Shown here piece after piece: positions 1 through 5,253 of a stretch of 5,253 nucleotides of DNA. How positions within the stretch are numbered: the stretch's first letter is position 1; every line of letters starts with the position of its first letter. Source of the DNA: Gammaproteobacteria bacterium (lineage in GTDB: Bacteria > Pseudomonadota > Gammaproteobacteria > HK1); NCBI GenBank assembly GCA_022822245.1, contig JAJECB010000026.1, positions 1 to 5,253 on the forward strand, in the 5' to 3' direction. The notes beneath the pieces were generated by a model, which was given only the letters and a program-made list of their open reading frames with translations, did no database searches and was not told where the DNA came from. The position numbers and the translations under genes are program-made.

Positions 1-188
1 TGGCGGATGGAGGCGACCATGTTCTTGCCCACGCCCAGCCGGACGAGCGCGTCCTTCCGTCGGAACAGCTCCCGATCCTCCCCGATGCCCAGCGCCGCCT
101 TGGTGAGCCAGCCGTGGCGGAGGGGGAAGGTCTGATGCCCCGAGAAGCGGAGCTTCGCGGTCGGGGTCAGGGCGGCTCGGGCGCGCAT
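1..188 (-). CDS. DUF4007 family protein, N-terminal fragment (runs off the left edge)
   Basis: Translating the minus strand from the ATG at 188-186 gives 62 codons that stay open to the edge; the rest of the gene lies outside the window. Residues 15-27 read FSGHQTFPLRHGW and residues 51-61 read LGVGKNMVASI. These match the N-terminal hallmarks I know for DUF4007 (an F-x-GH-x-x-F-x-x-R-x-x-W block, then LGVGKNMV-x-SI). Family members occur in defence islands, and I recall an association with CysH-like PAPS reductases and phosphorothioation-type loci; the molecular role is unknown to me. The LGVGKNMV segment could belong to a DNA-binding helical region, but that is inference. An in-frame ATG at 245-243 would add 19 residues. 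I prefer 188 because the extra stretch has less GC-biased third positions, though neither start has a convincing Shine-Dalgarno sequence. GC is high (44 of 60 in bases 61-120). Confidence 0.8.
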   Translation of the reverse strand, partial: MRARAALTPTAKLRFSGHQTFPLRHGWLTKAALGIGEDRELFRRKDALVRLGVGKNMVASIR

Positions 189-317
189 CGGAGTCGGGGA
201 GTACTTACCACACTTCGGGGCGGTCCCAGTCGCGCTGTGGGACATCCCCCGTCACGGCTGGTTCAGCGGCCGCGGCACGGGGGCAGCCCCGCAAACTCAT
301 CTGGGCACGGTAATCCG
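189..317. other. Intergenic gap between the radical SAM gene and the DUF4007 gene
   Basis: These 129 bases separate the radical SAM stop codon (320-318) from the preferred DUF4007 start. I see no small gene here. A short hairpin can form at 278-291 (5-bp arms CGGGG/CCCCG, 4-base loop), but no T-run follows it on the minus strand, so it is not a convincing intrinsic terminator. The gap is long enough for a separate promoter for DUF4007, but I could not identify clear -35/-10 boxes. Confidence 0.5.
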
Positions 318-1223
318 TCAGAAGGGTGGCGCGAACCCGTCTTTCCCCTCTCCGAGCGAAGGCAGTTCCCTTCGGAGCACCTCGCGTACGGCGCCGTAGT
401 GCTCGAGATACGCGACACCCAGATCGGATCGCGTCGCCCCGAGGGCCTCCGCCATGAGACGCAAGGCGGAGTCGCGAGTCCCGGCCACGAAGCGACCCCG
501 CTTGAAGTGGAATGGCTGGACTATGAACTGTTCGACGCCAGTGTCGAGCAATCTCTGCACGAATGCCTCGGCGTCGCGGACAAGGAGTAGAGGCGTCATC
601 GTGACGCAGAGCGAAATACCCTCGTTCATGAGCTGCCGGGCCGCTTCGAGTCGTCGGGCGTTCGATGGGCAGTAGGGCTCGAAGGTCTTGCGGATGGACT
701 CGTCATCCGTCGTGATCGTGATGTTCACCTGCACCCGGCCTCCACGGGCGGTGATCTCTCGGTACAGATCCGCGTCCCGCACGACATCCGGACTGCGCGT
801 CTGAACCACCAGGCGCGGCTGATGCCGCTCAGCCATGACTTCGAGTACACCGCGCGTCAGCTCCAGTTCTCGCTCGATGGGCTGGTACGGATCCGTGACG
901 CTGCTCATGTAGATGAGACGTCGGTCCAGGCTCCCAGGCCGACGCTTCTCCATCAGGCGTCTCGCATTTTCCTTGGCGATGATCCATCGCCCCCAGTTCT
1001 GCTGTTTCTCTCGGCTTCGAGAGAAGAACGCCGCGTAGCAGTAGGTGCACCCGAAGGAACACCCCGAGTAGGGATTCAGAGTGAAGTCGTACTGATCCAT
1101 GAATCCGGTGGCCCGCGTGAGGATGCTGCGCGGGGAGGTGTACTCGACGCTCGCTTGTCCCATGCGGCGCGGGCGTGGGGGCTCGCCTTCGGCGACGGGG
1201 CCGAAGAGTCCCGGGGGCCGCAT
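318..1223 (-). CDS. Radical SAM protein, SplB-like (COG1533 / Rv2578c-like)
   Basis: A 301-residue protein. Residues 50-63 read NPYSGCSFGCTYCY and hold the C-x3-C-x2-C cluster motif (Cys55, Cys59, Cys62), whose three cysteines bind the [4Fe-4S] cluster that cleaves S-adenosylmethionine. Around residues 107-117 SSVTDPYQPIE, followed by an E-L-x-L-T-R segment, is a hallmark of COG1533 proteins, which are related to spore photoproduct lyase. The blocks VQVNITITTDDE and PSNARRLEA also fit this family. The length is normal and the C-terminus looks complete. The reading frame extends upstream to an ATG at 1337, but the start at 1223 is chosen because it makes a TGATG overlap with the methyltransferase stop and has a GAGG 9 bases upstream. 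A later ATG at 1163 is possible. Family substrates are mostly unknown; lesion repair or nucleic-acid modification is a guess. GC is lower than in genes to the right. Confidence 0.88.
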   Translation of the reverse strand: MRPPGLFGPVAEGEPPRPRRMGQASVEYTSPRSILTRATGFMDQYDFTLNPYSGCSFGCTYCYAAFFSRSREKQQNWGRWIIAKENARRLMEKRRPGSLDRRLIYMSSVTDPYQPIERELELTRGVLEVMAERHQPRLVVQTRSPDVVRDADLYREITARGGRVQVNITITTDDESIRKTFEPYCPSNARRLEAARQLMNEGISLCVTMTPLLLVRDAEAFVQRLLDTGVEQFIVQPFHFKRGRFVAGTRDSALRLMAEALGATRSDLGVAYLEHYGAVREVLRRELPSLGEGKDGFAPPF

Positions 1224-1236
1224 CACTTCGCGCCTC
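1221..1236 (-). promoter_or_regulatory. TGATG stop/start overlap with GAGG ribosome-binding site
   Basis: On the minus strand the methyltransferase stop TGA (1225-1223) and the radical SAM start ATG (1223-1221) share one base. A GAGG at 1236-1233 lies 9 bases before the ATG. This arrangement usually means translational coupling, so the two proteins are probably made together. It also decides the radical SAM start against the longer ATG at 1337. Confidence 0.7.
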
Positions 1237-2074
1237 GCCGCCGCAGGATCACCGGGGATCGGACGGCCGTGTCCACCGTCCTCTCCAGGTAGTCGCGCGG
1301 AGTGGCTTTGAGCTGGTCCCCAAGATCCTTCCGCCACTTTGTGATACGTGGGAGCACGTGGACGCGTCGATCGCGCATCGAGAGGCTTGTTGCGCCGGGA
1401 AGAGCCTTGCGGGCGCGCTTCTCATGCTGTGAGTTGCAGGTGAGAACCATCTCGGTCGGAGAGTACTTCTGCTGGAACTCATCCACGATCGAAGAGAGGC
1501 GCTCCTGATTCTCTTCGTAGATCGCGTGCATCGCGATGAACCAGGTCTCGGTGGAGTAGGTCGGCTGACTCCAGAGCCTCTTCATGAAGTCCTCCTTCCT
1601 CGGAGCGCAAAGAATACGGTTGTCCACGAGTTCCGGGGAGGTGCGCCAAACCACCAGACCCAGGCGGCGCATCTGCTCACTGGGGTCGATCGCGAGGACC
1701 CCGATCGGGGGGCGATCGGCGCGCCGGTCCCGTGCGAGGCTCAAACCGAAGAGCGTGGCGAGTGTGCCGCATCCGTAGTCCAGGATCCAGAGCGGCTGCG
1801 AGCCGTCACGACGAGAGTCGAACATTGAGGCCGAGATGTCGGCGGCGAGGCGGACCTGCCTAGGGAAGTACCAGGTGAGATAGAGCAGCGCCACCCACGG
1901 GTCGTCGTAGTCCGCGGGCGTTCCAAAGGCCAAGCCCCCGAGTGAGCCGAGCCCCTCCGAGACGCGCTTCCGGAGCTCGGGTTGTGAGTGGCCTCGAGAG
2001 AGCCGATCGAATTCCTGCTGGGCCACCCGCACGAGAGCCTGGTCGAGCCGGTCCGCGCAGCGCTTGGTGAGCAT
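1223..2074 (-). CDS. SAM-dependent methyltransferase-like protein (class I fold, family unrecognised)
   Basis: With the ATG at 2074 the product has 283 residues. Residues 95-104 read LWILDYGCGT, a motif I glycine loop for S-adenosylmethionine at the end of strand beta1. Residues 125-132 read GVLAIDPS, where the Asp after beta2 would bind the ribose. Residues 178-189 WFIAMHAIYEEN sit where motif IV is expected. An N-terminal helical region carries WVALLYLTWYFPRQV (about residues 60-74). There is no (D/N)PP(Y/F) or PCQ motif, so it is not a standard DNA adenine, N4-cytosine or C5-cytosine methylase. Target and family are unknown to me. A TTG at 2134 or GTG at 2122 would lengthen it by 20 or 16 residues; the ATG is preferred because the extra codons look less coding-like. 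It is coupled by TGATG to the radical SAM gene. Hand-counted GC (32 of 60 at 1441-1500, 33 of 60 at 1561-1620) is well below the genes to the right, suggesting transfer. Confidence 0.72.
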   Translation of the reverse strand: MLTKRCADRLDQALVRVAQQEFDRLSRGHSQPELRKRVSEGLGSLGGLAFGTPADYDDPWVALLYLTWYFPRQVRLAADISASMFDSRRDGSQPLWILDYGCGTLATLFGLSLARDRRADRPPIGVLAIDPSEQMRRLGLVVWRTSPELVDNRILCAPRKEDFMKRLWSQPTYSTETWFIAMHAIYEENQERLSSIVDEFQQKYSPTEMVLTCNSQHEKRARKALPGATSLSMRDRRVHVLPRITKWRKDLGDQLKATPRDYLERTVDTAVRSPVILRRRGAK

Positions 2075-2237
2075 GGTCCGATGGTACCAAGAATTCGGGC
2101 CTCGATCGGGGAAAGTTCGCACCCGATGGGACAAATAATGTCATGTACGGTCGGAATCTCGGACCTCGGGTCCGAACCTCGCGTCAAATCGGTCCTCAAG
2201 TCACGCGCATTGTCCACTACAGGAGCTTTGGCGTCCA
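2075..2237 (-). other. Non-coding gap and possible leader upstream of the methyltransferase
   Basis: This stretch lies between the nuclease stop and the preferred methyltransferase ATG. It holds a perfect 7-bp palindrome (2159-2175) and an AT-richer patch around 2131-2142 that reads CATTAT on the minus strand, about 60 bases upstream of the ATG. That hexamer could be a -10 element, but no good -35 box sits 16-18 bases before it, so a promoter is only a possibility. No terminator-like stem with a T-run is visible. Confidence 0.35.
2159..2175. repeat. Perfect inverted repeat, 7-bp arms with a 3-base centre
   Basis: On the plus strand TCGGACC (2159-2165), centre TCG, then GGTCCGA (2169-2175). 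A further TCGGA half-site lies at 2151-2155 in the same orientation as the left arm. The element sits between the nuclease stop and the methyltransferase gene, just upstream of the AT-rich patch, where an operator could lie. It could also be a short RNA hairpin at the end of the nuclease transcript. No T-run follows on either strand. Confidence 0.45.
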
Positions 2238-3275
2238 TCAGTCGATCGCGATGAGTTCGGCGATCGTGCGGAGCTGCTGGACGACGTTGTCGAAGGACCT
2301 CGTTGTACTCGGCGCCGGTGGGGAGGTGGATGGGGATGCCGTTGGTGCCCGGGCGCATCAGGCGGGTTCGCTCCCGAACCTGCTGCGCCGTCAGGAGATC
2401 GGGTCGCGGGTTCCAGTTGAAGACCACCCACAGAGGGGTTTCTCCGTGGTCGGCCCAGAAGTCCGTGTGGACGCCGAGCCAGATGCCTGCCCGACCCCTC
2501 TCCTTCCGCCCGATCCGCAGGTACCTGCCGTAGCCGTGGGGCCTCGGCGTCACCTTCACCCCGGAGGTGTCCAGGAATCCCTCGGTTTGTCCGCGTCGGG
2601 TCAGGTCGTGAATGAGGTGGCGCAGATCACGGAGTCGCCTGCCGATTTCGGGTGCGAGCTCGTCGGGGCGGATGGGCAGGAACGCCTCGCTGTCCTGCCG
2701 GTCGCAGAGCGCCTCGAGCTGCCTCACGTCCTCGCGTGCGTCCTCGGCCTTGCTCGCGATCGTCTTGAGCAGCACCCGCCAGCTCGTGAGCGCGACCCGG
2801 TGGGCCGGATGCTTCGGGATCGGGGCGGTGCGCACGCCGCTGCGCCCTTCTGGAGGCGTCCCGTCGTCCAGCTCCAGTTGTCGCCCGATCTCGGCCCACA
2901 GCGACTCGCGCCGCAATTCGGGGCCGACGATGAGGAGCGTCGCGGGCCTCTCCTTCGGGAGCAGCCGGACGTAGGCGCCGCCTGGTCCCCGAGCCGAGCC
3001 CAGAACTTCACCTCCCAGATGACCGACTCGACCTCCTCGGCGTCGTAGCCGACCAGGTCGGGCCGCATCGTCCGGTTGCGATAGGGGACTTCGGTCTGGA
3101 TTTTGCCGAAGGGCCGGACTTCGGCGCCGGTGCTCCCAAGGAGCTCTGCGACCGCCCTCCGGGCCGGCTCGGACCGCGAGAGGATGTGCCCGAGTGCCTC
3201 CGTCGCGAGGGTTTCGGTGCGGCTGGTGAGCCTCCCCGCCAGGTGAGCGAGCAGGGAGCCGTCGGTGTCCGTCAT
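2238..3275 (-). pseudogene. PD-(D/E)XK nuclease-like gene broken by two compensating frameshifts
   Basis: The gene starts at the ATG at 3275 and the repaired product is 345 residues. Residues 71-90 carry RPDLVG followed by IWEVKFW, giving Asp73 and Glu88-x-Lys90, the metal-binding PD-(D/E)XK triad. The frame then loses one base near 2974-2990, after residue 100. The next 226 codons (YVRLLPKERPATLLIVGPEL onwards) are read in another frame and include GIWLGVHTDFW and PLWVVFNW (residues 264-287), typical of the C-terminal part of nucleases in this superfamily. One extra base near 2295-2298 returns to the original frame, ending FDNVVQQLRTIAELIAID and TGA at 2240-2238. Without repair, the first frame stops at 2724 after 183 residues. 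The N-terminal and C-terminal parts share a frame, which supports one ancestral gene. Two sequencing or assembly indels, or real decay, would both explain it. Related nucleases occur in defence settings; the target is unknown. Confidence 0.78.
3272..3275 (-). promoter_or_regulatory. ATGA overlap joining the glycosyltransferase stop to the nuclease start
   Basis: The nuclease ATG (3275-3273) and the glycosyltransferase TGA (3274-3272) overlap as ATGA. No purine-rich Shine-Dalgarno is visible upstream (the minus strand reads CTCCTTTCCCC before the ATG), so the nuclease start probably depends on ribosomes finishing the upstream gene. The overlap supports this start over in-frame upstream codons. 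Confidence 0.65.
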
Positions 3276-4039
3276 GGGGAAAGGAGTTCCGCGCCTTTCG
3301 GGCCGTGGAGCGGTGCGCTCCGCCGTCGGCGGGTGAGCGCCTCGAGGAACGCTGCGGTGCGAGGTGGACGCCGGGTGGGGGGGAGCGCCGCGCTTTCCGC
3401 TGCCAGGCGGTCCAGGTCCCTCGGTCGGTCCACATCCCAGTGGGAGGGCAGGGGGTGAAGCGTGAGGCCCGCGTCCCTCGCAGCGGTCCGGGTGGCGGTC
3501 GCGATGGCCGGCGTGCCCCAGGGCTTGGCTTCGAAGAGCAGGTCGAAACGGGCGGCGCCCCGATCGGTGGCGAGGGCGAGGAGCACGTAGCCACCGTCCT
3601 CGGAAGGAGCGAGGACGGCGTCGGCGGCGTCGAGGGCGGTGAACGCCGACTCGATGAGCCCGGTCGGGAGGAGCGGGGCGTCGGCGCCGATGAGGACCAC
3701 GCTCCCGAGGCCATCGCCGAACGCGGTGTGGACCGTGCGGCGGAGACGGGCGCCGAGGTCGCCGCCTCCCTGCGGGACCGTCCGCCACTCCGGGGGGGCT
3801 GCGAGCGGTGGTGGTGGCGGCCGTTCCGCCGATCCGGCGACGCGGAGTTCGAGGTCGGTGGTGGGGGCAAGATCGCGGGCGAGGCGTTCGAGCAGATCCT
3901 CGGTCATCGCCCGCTGGAGAGATGCTGCTTCGCCGGGGGTGAGCGGCGGGACGAGCCGGGTCTTGGTTCGCCCCGGCGCAGGGAGGCGCGTGAAGAGGGC
4001 GACCCGGCGGCTCGAGTCACCGGCCATGAGCCTCGGCAT
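3272..4039 (-). CDS. DUF2064 / TIGR04282-type glycosyltransferase
   Basis: A 255-residue protein with a GT-A-like nucleotide-sugar transferase pattern. Residues 15-29 read LFTRLPAPGRTKTRL, matching the family's N-terminal F-x-K/R-x-P-x-PG-x-x-K-T-R-L nucleotide-binding block. Residues 91-99 GGGDLGARL, residues 114-122 VVLIGADAP (the GxDxP metal/nucleotide segment) and residues 147-154 EDGGYVLL are the remaining signatures, followed by KPWGTP at 172-177 and a DVDRPRDL segment near the end. The length suits the family (COG3222). Some members are annotated as arsenosugar-biosynthesis glycosyltransferases, but no arsenic gene is nearby, so the substrate is open. An ATG at 4027 is an alternative start that removes four residues. 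The gene lies 48 bases after the propeller protein's stop and overlaps the nuclease start as ATGA. It is very GC-rich (48 of 60 at 3721-3780), consistent with resident chromosomal DNA. Confidence 0.88.
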   Translation of the reverse strand: MPRLMAGDSSRRVALFTRLPAPGRTKTRLVPPLTPGEAASLQRAMTEDLLERLARDLAPTTDLELRVAGSAERPPPPPLAAPPEWRTVPQGGGDLGARLRRTVHTAFGDGLGSVVLIGADAPLLPTGLIESAFTALDAADAVLAPSEDGGYVLLALATDRGAARFDLLFEAKPWGTPAIATATRTAARDAGLTLHPLPSHWDVDRPRDLDRLAAESAALPPTRRPPRTAAFLEALTRRRRSAPLHGPKGAELLSP

Positions 4040-4087
4040 CCACTCGGCAGGAACTCGGTGGGACGACTCCCCGGCGACCGATCGAGG

Positions 4088-5253
4088 TCAGCGGGAGATG
4101 GGGGCCTCGCGGCTGGTCCGGTTGCCCTGGTCGTCCTCCACCGTGATCACGACGGCGGCCGCTGCGGCCGGGAAGTTCGCGATCGCGGCGTCGAAGGTCT
4201 CCGTCCGGGAGTCGCTGATCCCGTCGGTGGGGAGAACGACGATCGGCTCGCCGCCTTCCAGCGTGATCGTCGCCCGGCGAATCGGTGTCCCGGCGTCCTC
4301 GGCGGTGAAGCGCACCTGTCCGTCGCTCGTGACCGCGACATCGGAGACCAGCGGCGGGGTGTTGTCCACAGTGAACGGACGACTGACCCGATCTCCGGCG
4401 AGAGCGCTCTCCGGCGGGTTGTCCGGCGTGTCGCGCGCTTCCACCTGCAGCTCGTAGCGGCCGTCGGGCATGGCCCGGGTGTCCCACGCGACGATGGGGC
4501 TGCGGAGCCCGTCGCGGAGGATCTGCCACGCCACGTCGCCCCGCTCCCGCCAGGAGACCCGGTAACGCAGGCGGTCCCCGTTCGGGTCGCTCGCCTGGAA
4601 GGTCGCGGTGCGCACGCCGTGCCGGTAGAGCTGCCGGCCGCTCCCGACCGGGAGGGCTCCTCGCGACGGACCGTTCCGAGCCGCTTCCGTGGTCTCGGGA
4701 AGGTGCTCCATGCCCTGGAGCTGCGGAGTCTGCGTCGAGATCATCTCCTCGAACGCGAGCCCGGGCGGGTGGAGCGTGATCCCGGTGACGCGGGGCGCCA
4801 GGTTCGCGGGGAGGTAGGCGGCTTCGAGCGAGGTCAGCTCGGGGGAGGATCCGCCATCGGAGCGGAGGACGGCGCGCCACTGGAGGAAGCGGGCCGACGG
4901 GCTCGGGGCGGCCGCGCCCGCTTCGGCGGCGCGCCAGTCGCTCCAGGTGTCGTCGGGCTCCGCGGTGTTGCCGCTGCGGGTCTCCACGGCGAGCGCTGCC
5001 CCGGGGGGGATCCGCGCCTCCCAGCCGATCCGTCCGAAGGCGGCCGCGCCGCCGGCGTCGAGCGCGGACGAGATGTAGCGGCCCTCGGTGCGCGGCGAGT
5101 CGGTCAGCCGGAGGATCCGGCCGGGGTTCGAGGCGCCGAGGAGGACGGCGTTGCCGCTCCGGACCGCGGCGGTGATCTGCTCCGAATCGGCGCGCAGCAG
5201 AAGCGTCGCCTCGCCGTCGCGGTGGATCCGCAGGATGCGGCCGCGGTCGCCGG
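4088..5253 (-). CDS. Beta-propeller/fibronectin-like protein, C-terminal part (runs off the right edge)
   Basis: The frame is open from the right edge to the TGA at 4090-4088, giving 387 residues without an N-terminus. Residues 4-10 (GRILRIH) and 44-50 (GRILRLT) are two copies of a strand motif spaced like propeller blades. Residues 90-106 hold ETRSGNTAEPDDTWSDW, then SPSARFLQWRAVL and YLPANLAPRV (about 118-154), a module I recall from large putative secreted proteins in Acidobacteriota-like genomes. Further on, ASDPNGDRLRYRVSW and DTRAMPDGRYELQVEARD, then PFTVDNTPP, look like fibronectin-III or cadherin-like beta-sandwich repeats. It is probably exported and structural or carbohydrate/protein binding, but no signal peptide can be seen because the start is missing. 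A GTG at 4987 is internal, not a start, because the same fold continues upstream of it. No enzyme motif was found. Confidence 0.8.
   Translation of the reverse strand, partial: GDRGRILRIHRDGEATLLLRADSEQITAAVRSGNAVLLGASNPGRILRLTDSPRTEGRYISSALDAGGAAAFGRIGWEARIPPGAALAVETRSGNTAEPDDTWSDWRAAEAGAAAPSPSARFLQWRAVLRSDGGSSPELTSLEAAYLPANLAPRVTGITLHPPGLAFEEMISTQTPQLQGMEHLPETTEAARNGPSRGALPVGSGRQLYRHGVRTATFQASDPNGDRLRYRVSWRERGDVAWQILRDGLRSPIVAWDTRAMPDGRYELQVEARDTPDNPPESALAGDRVSRPFTVDNTPPLVSDVAVTSDGQVRFTAEDAGTPIRRATITLEGGEPIVVLPTDGISDSRTETFDAAIANFPAAAAAVVITVEDDQGNRTSREAPISR

Noticed and set aside
278..291. Short GC hairpin as a terminator after the radical SAM gene
   Set aside because: It has only 5-bp arms and no T-run on the minus strand.
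114..590. Plus-strand open frame of 158 codons at the left
   Set aside because: It is antisense to the DUF4007 start and to the C-terminus of the radical SAM gene, both of which have clear family motifs.
1224..1337. N-terminal extension of the radical SAM gene to the ATG at 1337
   Set aside because: It would overlap 115 bases of the methyltransferase gene and adds residues without family similarity. The TGATG start at 1223 with GAGG upstream is better.
1223..2074. Three-Cys-motif partner protein (TcmP) next to a radical SAM-like gene
   Set aside because: The glycine loop and surrounding blocks do not look like the TcmP pattern I know, and the adjacent protein is SplB-like, not DUF5131.
2143..3048. 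Plus-strand open frame of 301 codons opposite the nuclease gene
   Set aside because: It is antisense to the nuclease. Its translation has no recognisable domain, while the minus strand carries the PD-(D/E)XK and WLGV...W motifs.
1741..3870. Minus-strand open frame of 709 codons
   Set aside because: Only its middle part (about 2973-2296) is real nuclease sequence. The rest is low-complexity Ser/Pro/Arg shadow of the glycosyltransferase upstream and of the methyltransferase downstream.
4017..4880. Minus-strand open frame of 287 codons rich in Arg and Pro
   Set aside because: It overlaps the propeller/fibronectin-like protein in another frame and has no domain signature. Its composition is typical of a GC-rich shadow.
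1..5253. CRISPR array, tRNA/rRNA genes, insertion sequences or attachment sites
   Set aside because: Reading both strands showed no regularly spaced repeats, no cloverleaf-like sequence, no transposase motifs and no paired terminal repeats.

Overview
The window is a GC-rich bacterial segment in which every supportable gene is read from the minus strand, so transcription runs from base 5253 towards base 1. The GC content, the dense ATGA-style gene overlap and a large propeller plus fibronectin-like secreted protein suggest a soil or sediment lineage such as Acidobacteriota or a related phylum. That assignment is a weak inference, because no taxonomic marker gene is present.

In transcription order: (1) 5253-4088 is the C-terminal 387 residues of a beta-propeller/fibronectin-like protein that enters from the right edge. 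(2) 4039-3272 is a DUF2064/TIGR04282-type glycosyltransferase. (3) 3275-2238 is a PD-(D/E)XK nuclease-like gene that starts in an ATGA overlap with the glycosyltransferase and carries two compensating frameshifts as sequenced. (4) 2237-2075 is a short non-coding gap with a 7-bp palindrome. (5) 2074-1223 is a SAM-dependent methyltransferase-like protein of unrecognised family. (6) 1223-318 is an SplB-like (COG1533) radical SAM protein whose ATG overlaps the methyltransferase stop by one base (TGATG). (7) 317-189 is a gap. (8) 188-1 is the first 62 codons of a DUF4007 protein that leaves through the left edge.

The right half looks like chromosomal backbone. The left half looks like an accessory or defence island. 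It holds a nuclease, then a translationally coupled methyltransferase/radical SAM pair in DNA of visibly lower GC (hand-counted 60-base lines give about 53-58%, against about 68-80% in lines to the right). It ends with a DUF4007 protein, a family found in defence islands and linked, to my recollection, with DNA phosphorothioation-type loci. The methyltransferase/radical SAM pair is the best candidate here for an undescribed module. What it modifies cannot be read from the sequence.
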